This document shows, one piece after another, positions 37,553 to 47,942 of a DNA stretch of 64,000 nt (its first letter is position 1; the number at the start of each line of letters is the position of its first letter). Both the position numbers and the translations under genes were made by a program. The notes beneath the pieces were generated by a model. The model was not told the origin of the DNA. It saw only the letters and a list, made by a program, of their open reading frames with translations, and made no database searches. Source of the DNA: Daucus carota subsp. sativus (taxonomy: Eukaryota; Streptophyta; Magnoliopsida; Apiales; Apiaceae); contig NC_030383.2 of NCBI RefSeq assembly GCF_001625215.2, positions 7,390,779 through 7,454,778 of the forward strand, written 5' to 3'.

Positions 37553-37870
37553 AGCACCCTGATAAGTACAATTTTGTCCCATCGATCTTAGACCCGTTCG
37601 GCACCTCAGGCGTGATAATCACTTGACCGTAAATTTATCAACTTATGATAGTACATTTTGCTAGTGAGGTAGAATTTCTGATTCCGTTGTCACTAGCAAA
37701 ATGTACTGTCATGAGTTCATAAATGTACAGTCAACTGATTATCACGCCCGACGTGCCGAACGGGCCTCACCCCCGGTCCGGCATTGTTTTGGAGGAACCT
37801 CTGGACAACAAAGATCACTCCGGCCGCACCCTGGGTAGATCGATGGGACAAAATCGTCCTTATCACACCC
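37553..37870. mobile_element. Nested double hairpin MITE
   Basis: An outer inverted pair (CCCTGATAAGTACAATTTTG with GTCCCATCGATC at the left; its near reverse complement at 37832-37870) encloses an inner pair. The inner pair is CCCGTTCGGCACCTCAGGCG at 37591 and its near complement at about 37746-37766, with further matching arms around GTACATTTTGCTAGTGA. No coding capacity. Confidence 0.55.
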
Positions 37871-39403
37871 AGACTATCCAAATCATACATATATAACAAG
37901 ATTACGATCAATGTCTCTCGAAGGGAGGCTCAAAGAAAATAAAAAAATAAGCATCTTAATTTGCAAAAAGCTATATTCATAATCATATAGTAAAATCAAA
38001 AGTGTTCATCGAAGAAGAGACGGATCTTACCTGCGGGCGGCTCTGCTGTTGTTCTTAGATTTTGATCGGCCTAATCTTCTTACATATATAAGTATCAATT
38101 TATGAGTGTCCAGCTTAATCTCGAGTTTCCAAGCAGTGTGTAAAGCTTTATCTTTTCTTTCTAGAATTAGATCATTTTTATTCCTTGATTAAAACATTTT
38201 ATTATCATAGTGTAGGTGTAGCACTTATAATTATTTGTTGATACGATGCACTTAAAATCATTAATATTGTTCATTTACCAAAATAACTTATTTTTATGTA
38301 TATAAACTCTTTTATAAATAAGTGAATTATTTTTAGAAAATAATATAGATATGGTTTTATCAACTTCAGTCGGAAATTTTGTTATTCTTGTACATAAGAA
38401 GTTTATTAAACTTGTATATAAAACTTTTTTATAATGGATAAAAATAATTTTTAACTTATACATTTTAATTAATTTCAAAAAAATTTATATTTAAGTACAA
38501 AATTAATAATATAACTAAATATAATATTATAGATTTTTGTAAGAAAATTTACACACATATTTATGTAGCCAAATTTCATAGATTATTAAAATAAATTAAA
38601 AATTTAGAGTTCCATTTTAAAAATACAAAAATGATTATTAATTTATCTTATAAAATAACACAAAGATTTTAACTCCACCTTATAACAAAACCAAGCAAAT
38701 CAAATACAAATCATAATCAAATAGTAAGTTTATCTTTGTTAATTTTCTGAAAATTGCCGGGATTCAGACCTATTGATTATTCCGAAAATCTGGAATTAAT
38801 GAAATTATTAATTATAAATTATTATCATTACATAATTCAATAATTTTTCTAATTTTATTAGAATAAGAATAATATTTGATCGTAAATAATATAATATCAT
38901 ATATGAAATACACCAGACATATGATATAAGTTTTTTGCTAAGCTCCACCGTGTTAACCATCGCTAAAAAGATTGTGTAACTCATCTAAATTGTGTTTGGT
39001 TGGGAGGAATGAAATTTGTTAGGAGTGAAATGAAGTTGTGAATGGAATGGTGGGGAAATGGAAACAAGGTTGAATGGAATAATCAATTCAAAGCTCTTGT
39101 TTGGTTCTTTTTTTCTCTGATCGGAATGGACCATTTCGTTCATTTGAGTTGTTTGGTTACTCAAAGGAATTGTTGTTTGGTTACTCAAAGGAATGGAATG
39201 GTAATATAATATTTTTTTAATAAATTTTTTCATGTAAAATTTTAAGTTTCAGAATTTATGTATTAAATACACGAATTAATTAATTTCATTTCAATAGAAT
39301 ACTTCCCATTTCATTACATAAATTATTAGTACCTAAATCAACTATAATAAATATTATAAAGTTTACAAATAAAATCCAAACTTTAGCCACTACCAATTCT
39401 CCT

Positions 39404-41725
39404 TCATAATTTACAAATAAAATACAAAACCTGGGAATTGAATATGAGAACATTGGAGAACCACAACACCTGCAGGCTATGTATCCCAGAATTTTCAGCA
39501 TAGTTTGAGCTCGAGCTTTGGTAAGCACTATAAGATGAGGATGCTCTCACTGGTTGGTGATTGAGAGGTAGAGATTCATGTTTGCATACAAAAGTTTCCT
39601 GAGAGCTGGATCCCTTGTTAAAGATTGCAGGTGAATAATCTGGAGGAAGATAAGGATACGTCTGAGGAACAGGAACCCCACCAAAGGCACGATAGGCATT
39701 TTCATACACAACATTAGTTTGACAGCCAATGGATGGACTAGTAAACCTGGAATCCAGGGGTATTATCTGAAAAACGCTTTGTGAGAGCATATCTATCTGA
39801 ATTTCTGATGAAGATGCAATCTTTTTATTTTTTTCTATTCCTCGCTGCATCATTAAGTCTTGCTGAAAGTGTCTTGAGGATTCATAACTGATAGCATCGC
39901 CATCATGATGATAAAAAGTGGCACAGCTTCTCTGATGGTAGTCTCTCATCATGGTTGATAAATGATAACTGACCGTCCTGGTTACTTGGTGGTTCAGTAC
40001 AAAATGCCAAGGTTCTCGATGAATCTGTAAAAAGCAACTGTTTCCACCACAAACCACCTGCCAATATTAATCAAGAGTAAAATTTCATCCAAAATCATTC
40101 TAAAACATAGTAATAAACATAGTAATCAAGAGTAAAATTTATAAAAAGCTTATGCAGAACATGAAAGCCCAAAAGATCAACTCCTCGAGCTTACAGAAAC
40201 TTAATAACAGAAACTAAAACTAATGCAGGTGCAGGGCATAGATATATGCCTACTGTCTTCTCTTTCTGATTGTCAAATTTTTAATACACTTGGAAGCTAA
40301 TTAACATTGTAAAACATCAACATAGAAATCCTTCGTTATGTGCTTCTGGTGCCAACTTAAAATCTTTTAGATATTAACACGCACAGATCACATTTCTACT
40401 TGGCAAAGATATTAATAGGCAAATAAAGCACAACAAATATAAAATTTCTACTGACAGAAGCACAAATATTGATCATTTGCAAGACAACTACGACTTCACA
40501 TACCATAACAAAAAAATTGAATATAATTCAATGCATATATATAAATCAAGAAAAACTAACATCTTTCATCCCACAACAAGTTACCGAACTTAAAATATAA
40601 GGTACTTGAACAAATTTAATAGCTGCTACCACACTTCCTATAAACTATCACTTGGCTTCAAAACTACATAAAAGTATATGATTTAAACTTCGAATCAGAC
40701 ACAACAAAAATAATAATGCCAGAGTTCAGGATCAAGATTTCACCTCTCAAGAAGAAAATTCCCCAGTTCAGAATAGTTGAAACCCCACCAGCAAAGATAT
40801 ATGATTCAACAAAACTGTGTAAAGCCCAAGAATCAGACAAACCAGTGACAAATCAGACAAAATTACAACTAAAAAGTCAGATTAAGTAAAGGTGAGCTTG
40901 TAAGAATAGACTATTGACTTGTAAGAATATAAATTTTGTTACGATCTGAGCTAGCATAACAGAAATGTTGGATTAAAAAAAATCAGTTTTAAAAGGTAAT
41001 GAATCCGGATTAGACCCCCATTAAAATTTCTCTGTCATATCAGTTAGGACAATATAAATGAATGGACTTCCATACAATTTAGTACCACCAAAATTTAAAA
41101 ATTAGAGCCAAGAAACCAATGAAAATCAGGACCAAACCCACAGCCAAACATGGCATCTGCCTTGTCTAAAACATAACACAAATATACTTGTGAATATAAG
41201 CAATCAGATAGTTAAAAATAGAATCCTTGATTATAAGAGCCCCTGTGTACCTCCTGTAGATTCACTTTGCAAGTATTTTAACATGCAAAAATTCACAAAT
41301 TATCTAGCTTAATACATTCTCTGTATCGGCCTACTGACACATACTCCATCAGAGAATAAATCAAGCACAAGCACATGCAATTCTCATTGTTCTAAGAGGC
41401 ATTTCATCAAACACGTAATACACATGGTGAAACACAAGCATCTAATCCGGAATGAGCAACTGCCCTAGGCACATCCATACACCGAAATCACATAAATTAA
41501 CTGATTGACAAATGATTTATCGAAATCAATCGACATAAAAGCACATAAATTAGCAAGAATAATAAAGAAATTTAAATGGATGGAAATCAAACCTGTTTAT
41601 TTAGATAGATAGAGGTTTGAAAATGTTAAGAATCGTTGATTATGGTAGATCAATGAAAACGAAACATATTCGTTGATGATTGCAGATTCGGTAGAGTTCG
41701 AAGCTTGCTGAGAATCGCCGGACAT
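39404..41725 (-). CDS. Unrecognised gene, two exons
   Basis: A probable first exon, 41725-41666, encodes MSGDSQQASNSTESAIINEY. A second exon, 40057-39404, opens at a good acceptor (TTGGCAG) and runs 217 codons, with VVCGGNSCFLQIHREPWHFV near its start and a serine/tyrosine-rich stretch (SSSYSAYQSSSSNYAENSG) near its end. The exons join in phase. The first donor (TAT|GTTTCG) is weak, so an extra exon may lie in the 1.6-kb intron. The true 3' end may use a donor after HSLQ (CTGCAG|GTGTTG). I do not recognise a family: low complexity, no membrane segment, no catalytic motif. It might be a regulatory or adaptor protein, but nothing shows this. Confidence 0.45.
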
Positions 41726-41814
41726 TTTCTGTATATGTTGATTTTGTGCGGTAGTAGAGAAGAGAATTGAATGGACTTGTCCCTCTGTTTTGTTCGAGAA
41801 TAGGTTTACTGCCG

Positions 41815-41952
41815 GCCCAGAATGAAATGATTTAAAAAAAGGATCATTCCATTCCTTTGCCCCAACCAAACAATAAAATTTTTTGATGGGCTGAATGGAC
41901 CATTCCATTCTCTCCAAAACTCATTCCATTCAGGCAACCAAACAGAGCCCTA
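41815..41952. mobile_element. GGAATG-rich hAT-like MITE (partial)
   Basis: Inverted words CATTCCATTCCTTTGCCCC and GGCAACCAAACAGAGCCCT match the family at 9116, 10628 and 38990. It overlaps the presumed promoter/5' side of the gene on the minus strand. Confidence 0.45.
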
Positions 41953-43375
41953 GTGTTCTAGTAGACTCAACATTTGGGTGTTGGGCAGGCCAATCTTTAT
42001 ACCAATATGAGAAATATTAAAATAAATAGTAAAAAGAGGATCAGTTTTCTTATTTACATAAGAACCGTACTTAGTAAATATAATTTGTCTTTTTATTTAT
42101 AAATATAAATAATTTAAACAAGTTTAGTACTAAAATGAGTGTAAAAACATTAACATAAAAACTAGTGTTTAATATTAGGATTATTTTTCACTAATATATT
42201 TGGTGTCAAATGAAAATATATTTGCAGAGAATATTAGTCGTAAATCATATTATTTGGAGATAATATTATTTTTAAGTATATATTTTAAAATTTATGATAT
42301 ATGCTTTAATATGCCCGTAAACGTGTCTTAGTCATTTGGTAAGCCTATCTCTCAAAAAAGTTTTGTTAAATGAAAATTTTAATTTTTAATCATAAAGCAC
42401 GTATTTGTATTAACAAAAGCAATAATGAGATTTTAATGTTTTTAATAAATAAAATTTAAAATCAATTTTTTATTTTATATATCCAAACATTTCAAAGGTA
42501 ATTTTTTTTCCTATACTCAAATATATTATTTGATCACATTTATATTTGTAGTTTAAAATTTCAAACCAGATTAATAATTAGTTTTTTGAATTTTCTGGTT
42601 TTTAGATTAATAATTGGTCCATCTCTTGGTTGTTTTCTCAGTTGTTACCGACTTGCTGCAATTCAGGTAATCTTGACAGTTGACTTACTGCGTTCGGTCC
42701 GGGCGGTTCGGCCGTTTGGCCCCCCTAATTTGAAACTACTGATAGTTTTAACGGAGTTGATTTATAAGCAAGATTGATTGACATATGTTTGATAAATTCC
42801 CCAGAACTTTATAAGGAATACATTTTCATGTCTGATCATGTTACTATATTGATACCATCCCCAATAGTTTTTCTCTGGTTTCGTAAGACTGATTGGAAGT
42901 GAATAAGTAATATATACTCGCTTTCAGTGACCAGTTAGTTGAAAGCTCGGCTAGAGTATGTTCATGCCAATTATTGTCATGGACGAGATACAGAGCTTTA
43001 ATACAAGAGTAGATATCAATGCCTATTTATAAAGGAGGTTATGTTTTTTCGGATTTTTTCTCGAAAGCTTATTCTCTAGAATTTTCAAACTGTCATGCTG
43101 GCCCAGCAACTTGATTCACTTGTTCATCTGAAGTTTTTTCCTAGACTTCTTTGATCTTCGTCCTTGCCGAACTTATTGATCTTGTATATATGGTCTCTTA
43201 TGTGAATCATATTTTTCTTGTTGCTTGTACTTTCTTTGTTCTCGAGCAATTTTTCCTTACTGTTTTCCCAGCATTATAAAAAGCAAACTCTTTTGCTTGC
43301 ATGTTTGAGCTCAAACGTGCTAACTGGTTGAGTTAGAGTAATACCAGTATTCCAAATCCTCTGCAGTTATATGCC
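41953..43375 (+). other. Introns or upstream part of an interrupted host gene
   Basis: The DNA is T-rich on the plus strand from about 42470, like plant introns. It contains acceptor- and donor-like sites (TTTTCTCAG at 42633-42641 and CAG|GTAATC at 42667), and ends at the exon with GTTILLPPRRIYSTQNERP. The upstream exons of that gene could not be identified with confidence. Confidence 0.3.
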
Positions 43376-43513
43376 AGCAATAAAGTCTCGTCTTTTTCAC
43401 CTGTTACTTGTTTGTATGTGCTTCCGTTACTGCTGCTTCATGTTCATTTTCAGGAGGAACCACTATCCTTTTACCACCTAGGAGGATCTATTCAACACAG
43501 AATGAAAGACCGG
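43376..43513 (+). repeat. 138-bp direct repeat, left copy, with part of a host exon
   Basis: Positions 43376-43513 are identical, base for base, to 54656-54793. The segment has an intron end (TTCATTTTCAG) and the start of an exon read GGTTILLPPRRIYSTQNERP. In this left copy the exon is cut directly by the TG end of the LTR at 43514. See the right copy for the intact exon end. Confidence 0.95.
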
Positions 43514-44330
43514 TGATAACGCCAAATCCCGTTCCGGTGCTTCCTCCGCTGTGTACTGGTGTCTTGCGGTGTAGCTGCTGGACGGGTGTCTGCAAAACAA
43601 CACCGGAGGGGGGTTTGAGCCCCGCGGCGCCTCCGGCGTGAGAATGAGTACAGGCGTCGGAAAAAAGATAGACGGGAAATGAGCTATCTATGTGTGGTGG
43701 GTGAAGGTGTATGGCTGCTGTGTATGGTGGCTTAGAGTGTGTGAGAAATATGAGAGTGTGGAGAAGAAGATCCTTAAGCCTCTCATCCTTGGTCTATTTA
43801 TAGGCCAAGGATTAGGGTTTAAGGATGTGTACCTTGGATCCTGCCGTCCATCTGTAGGGCTTGGATGCTTAACACCTGTCCAAGTGTCAGCTAAGGAATA
43901 GTATTTTGGAGTGTTCTGAGGTTTGTCTTCATAGTGTCAGTAGTTGACCATTGAGCTTGGATCCCGGTTCATATCCAGACTAAGTTCTGGCAGGACTGGT
44001 GTCCACCAACCCGGGTTGATTGCCTCTCCAGGGTCATGGAATTCTCTCCGGGTTGGGTGCACCTCCGGGATTGCGTCTTTGCATTGTTGGTCCCTCGAAC
44101 CGGGGTTGGAGTTGGTCTTGCTCCCGGTTCTTGACGGGATTGAGGTATCCTCATCCGGATTGGGATACTTGTCAGGACATGGTTGAACTATCCTCACCAA
44201 TCCGGATTCATGTTCTGGAGTGGGTGGATTATTCTCCGCTGGACCGAATTCCTCCCGGGGTTGTGCTGAATCTGGACCAGACTTGGCCAAGGACCTTAAG
44301 AATACTGCCGGGTTGGATTATATACTATCA
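43514..44330 (-). repeat. LTR a (3' LTR in element sense)
   Basis: The 817-bp segment starts TGATAACGCCAAATCCC and ends TATACTATCA, with TGATA/TATCA inverted tips. It shares about the first 170 bases closely with LTR b, then diverges. It abuts the 138-bp repeat at the left and the polypurine tract at the right. Confidence 0.85.
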
Positions 44331-44349
44331 TTTGCCCCCCACTCCCTTA
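44331..44349 (-). other. Polypurine tract
   Basis: On the minus strand the sequence GGGAGTGGGGGGCAAA ends directly at the LTR tip TGATAG. This is the expected primer for plus-strand synthesis and fixes the element's direction. Confidence 0.8.
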
Positions 44350-44723
44350 TACAGATTTTCTGTGTGAGGGAGTAGAGAATAATGTGAATCTTGTCTTCGA
44401 TCTAGACGAGAATGGAGTAGGAGTAAAAATTTGCCACGGCTCCTTAATTCGGACTGATCTGGACTAGGAGTAGTAAGTTTCTGTTGCACCCTGATCTGGG
44501 TTGATATGGACTAGGGGTATAAGTATTCTTTTGCCCCCCAATCCAGGTTGATCCGGACAAGAGGTGAAGCTCTGCTTTTTGCCCCCAGTCCGGGTTGATC
44601 CGGACAAGAGGTGAGATTTTGCTTTTTGCCTTTGGTCTGGGTTGGTCCGGACAAGGGGAGGTTTTTGCTGTCGTCATCTGATCCGGGTCGCTATAGATGG
44701 TTTCTAAGTAATAGAGTATGAAT

Positions 44724-44892
44724 GAGTCCGTACGAGATTGCTTGACATGAGTCCTGACGGGATTGCTTGACATGAGTCCGGACGGGATTGCTTGACATGA
44801 GTCCGGACGGGATTGCTTGACATTAGTCCTGACGGGATTGCTTGACATTAGTCCGGAAGTGATTGCTTGACATGAGTCTGGACGGGATTGCT
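44724..44892. repeat. 25-bp tandem repeat, about 6.8 copies
   Basis: The unit is close to GAGTCCGGACGGGATTGCTTGACAT with single-base variants. It lies between the polypurine tract and the longer array at 44893. Confidence 0.85.
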
Positions 44893-45790
44893 ACCCGGGT
44901 AGCTTTTGCTTGTTTGCCTTGGAATTTTTTTTTTTCTTCAAGTAAGAGATAGATCATAACTGGACCGGAGTAGCTTTTGCTTGTTTGCCTTGGAAATTTT
45001 TTTTTTCTTCAAGTAAGAGATAGATCATAACTGGACCGGAGTAGCTTTTGCTTTATACCTTAAAAAAATTTTCTAAGTAAGAGATAGGTCATAACTGGAC
45101 CGGGGTAACTTTTGCTTTTTTGCCTTGGAAAATTTTTCGAAAAATTTTTCTAAGTAAGAGATAGGTCATAACTAGACCGGGGTAGCTTTTGCTTGTTTGC
45201 CTTAGAAAATTTTTTCCAAGTAAGAGATAGCTCATGATTGAACCCGGGTAGCTTTTGCTTGTTTGCCTTGAAAAAAAATTTCCAAGTAAGAGTAACTCAT
45301 GATTGAACCCGGGTAGCTTTGCTTGTTTGCCTTAGAAAATTTTTTCCAAGTAAGAGATGGCTCATGATTGAACCCGGGTAGCTTTTGCTTGTTTGCCTTG
45401 AAAAAAAAATTCCAAGTAAGAGATAACTCATGATTGAACCCGGGTAGCTTTTGCTTGTTTGCCTTAGAAAAAAAATTTCCAAGTAAGAGATAGCTCAAAA
45501 TTGAACCGGGGTAGCTTTTGGTTTTTGACTTGGAAAATTTTTCAAGAATTTTTTTTCTGAGTAAGAGATAGCTCATGATTGAACCCGGGTAGCTTTTGCT
45601 TGTTTGCCTTGGAAAATTTTTTCCAAGTAAGAGATAACTCATGATTGAACCCGGGTAGCTTTTGCTTGTTTGCCTTAGAAAAATTTTTCCAAGTAAGAGA
45701 TAGCTCAAAATTGAACCAGGATAGCTTTTTGTTTGTTTGCCTTGGAAAAAAAAATTCCAAGTAAGAGATAGATCATGATTGAAGCGGGAC
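44893..45790. repeat. ~62-bp tandem repeat, about 14 copies
   Basis: The unit contains AGCTTTTGCTTGTTTGCCTT, a small hairpin GGAAAATTTTTTCC, AAGTAAGAGATAG, CTCATGATTGAAC and CCCGGGT. Copies vary in the A/T run and by small indels. Open frames here (for example 45232-45798 minus) are repeat translations, not genes. Tat-lineage elements commonly carry such arrays near the 3' end. Confidence 0.85.
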
Positions 45791-45842
45791 TTGCTCATAA
45801 GCCTTTATTCTTCTAGCTGGATCCTTCTTTGAATTTTCTACT

Positions 45843-46121
45843 CTAGCTTTTCTCCTTCTTCCCTCCGGATGTGTTCTTTTCTTTTTCTTTTTTGGCCAGG
45901 ATCTTTCGCCTTGTGGCATCACTTTCTCTCTGCTTCTTTTTCCTTACTTTGTCACCAATCCGGTCAAAAACGGAACCCCGGGATTGGCGGGAATTTTCAA
46001 AGTCTTCAAAATCAGCAATCAACCCGGGTCCTTTGAGGTTCTCGGCTCGTTGTTCCTGGTATAACCGGATTGCTTCGGCCAACTCTATGTTGGTTAGATA
46101 TGTAACATGGTCTGCGGTCAT
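45843..46121 (-). pseudogene. Truncated gag start
   Basis: The 92-codon frame begins MTADHVTYLTNIELAEAIRL and becomes highly charged (KVRKKKQRES...KKEKEKN). Its place between the primer-binding site and the 3' repeats fits the N-terminus of gag. It stops soon after, so capsid, nucleocapsid and all of pol are missing from this partial element. Confidence 0.6.
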
Positions 46122-46707
46122 CGGGACATCGATGCACTTAACTGGTTCATTTCAATTGTGACCCGGGCATCGTCTAGGTTGATCTGGGTCTCTTCTGGAT
46201 TGATCCCGGTCAAGCGTGGTTTAGAGATGAGATCCTGATGTGGATTGTCCTGGTCCACCGGGTTGAACTGCTAGGATCGGGTTGATTGGGTTTGGGTTTT
46301 TCCACCTCTTGTCATGATTATAGTGAACGATTCAAACAAGAACTACCCAGGGAGTATGCTTGCTTTTTGGTGAAAGTGTATGTGTGCAGTATAGACAATA
46401 GTGGAATGATAGAAATAGTGTAGGCAGATAGTCAACTTACTACTTCAAGAAATGCTAGAAATAGTTAAATGACAAAGGTGTAAGGGACTACAGGACAAGG
46501 TGTCTTGATGTACTACAGACAAAGTTAGAGTGCTTCTAGACAGGGTTTGCTAACATGCACACAACAAAGAGAATCATGGCTGAGAGGGTTTTGAGAGATT
46601 TGAGTGCATTTTGAAGCTTACAGGGTTGAATCGGGACTCCCTTTTCGGGAGTTTGCTGATGAAGATGAGTCCAGTGGCACCGTGACCACAGGACGGAGAA
46701 TACAACC

Positions 46708-46729
46708 TCCCCCTCCTTCTAGCGCCAAA
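46708..46729 (-). other. Primer-binding site and start of leader
   Basis: On the minus strand the LTR ends GTTATCA and is followed by TTTGGCGCTAGAAGGAGGGG. A TGGCGC core placed two bases after an LTR end is the usual tRNA primer site of Tat/Athila-type elements. Confidence 0.75.
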
Positions 46730-47451
46730 TGATAACGCCAAATCCCGTTCCGGTGCTTCCTCCGCTGTGTACTGGTGTCTTGCAGTGTAGCTGCTGGACG
46801 GGTGTCTGCAAAACAACACCGGAGGGGGGTTTGAGCCCCGCGGCGCCTCCGGCGTGAGAATGAGTACAGGCGTCGGAAAATAGATAGACGGGAAATGAGC
46901 TATCTATGTGTGGTGGGTGAAGGTGTATGGCTGGTGGTTGCTGGTGGCTGAGAGTGTTTGAGTATATGCTGAGTGCAAGTGTGTGTAGAATCAGTGTAAA
47001 AGAGAGAGTGAAGTCAAGTTAACCCCCAGACCCTTGATCCTTGGTCTATTTATAGGCCAAGGACTAGGGTTCGGGGGTGCGTACCTGGATCCTGGTCCTA
47101 CACGTGTAGGGGTTTGATCCCCTACACGTGTCCAGGTGTCAGCGTAGAAGTAGTATTTTGGAATGTTCCCTGGCTCGTCTCTATCGCCAGTAGTTGACCG
47201 TTATGTTTGTCTTTATCATGTCAGTCTGTGCTTTGTGCAGCACATGTCGGCTGGTACATATAGGGATCCCGGTCGAGGGGTATGATTCTGGTTCTACCCG
47301 GGTCCAGGTCCTCACCCGGTGATATGCCCTGGTAGGGTTGAGGGATCGTCTGCCGTGTCTGGTAGCATACCGGGGGTCGGGGTCGCCATGTTTCCGGGTG
47401 AACACGGGGGCGGGGTATCCGGGTTCTGTCATCCCGGATTACACCCTATCA
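46730..47451 (-). repeat. LTR b (5' LTR in element sense)
   Basis: The 722-bp segment has TGATAACGCC and CACCCTATCA tips. It is followed (element sense) by the primer-binding site. No polypurine tract stands on its other side (GATCAAAACACGAAC precedes the tip), so it is not also the 3' LTR of the pol-bearing piece. Confidence 0.8.
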
Positions 47452-47942
47452 GTTCGTGTTTTGATCTTCGATTTCGATTTGAAATGCGTTAGAAATTGTT
47501 TGTGCCCGTTGGGTTTCTGGGGATGTGAACTGAACCCGGGTATGCCAGGTATGCCCGGGTTGGGTAGTTTTGGGAGATGGTCACTTTGGGTTGTTTTGAG
47601 GATTGTGTATATGATTGTGAAGGGTAGGATTTTCGACCCGGGTATATGTGTTAGGTCCGGGTAGGGGTTTTGAGTTGCTTTGTTTTCGTTCTTGGGGGAA
47701 TTTTTGTTGCGTTGTAGTGTGTGTGGGATCCGGATAGCTTTCTTGTATGTGGTGCCCTTCTTCCCCTGAGAATTTGAAGAAGGAGAGGGCCCGGGTGGCT
47801 TTGATTGTGCTTAATTGTTTCCCTTACTCTTGGTATGCTTCACATAGAATTAGGATGGGATCCGGACCTAACTAAAATCTGTAACAACTTTTGTGAATTC
47901 TTTCTCTTAAAATTGACCCGGATTGCTTCTTTATTTAGGTCC

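Larger units (their letters stand above)
35875..39403. other. Repeat-rich intergenic region
   Basis: No intact gene. It holds the long inverted-repeat element at about 36600-37340, the nested hairpin element at 37553-37870, and a GGAATG-rich hAT-like MITE at about 38990-39215. The stretch 38040-38110 resembles the right edge of the window (63920-64000), sharing TTTTGATCGGC and TTAATCTC words. The rest is AT-rich. Confidence 0.5.

Noticed and set aside
43408..43641. 77-codon plus-strand frame joining the host exon to the LTR
   Set aside because: A chance fusion of the interrupted host exon with LTR sequence; not counted as a gene.
44444..44848. 134-codon open frame on the minus strand
   Set aside because: Translation of the 25-bp repeat and neighbouring CCGG-rich repeat DNA.
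45232..45798. 188-codon open frame on the minus strand
   Set aside because: It is a translation of the ~62-bp tandem repeat (SYPGSIMSYLLLG repeated), not a gene.
47440..47480. LTR b as the shared middle LTR of a tandem pair of elements
   Set aside because: A shared LTR would need a polypurine tract on its high-coordinate side; that flank (GATCAAAACACGAAC in element sense) is not purine-rich enough.
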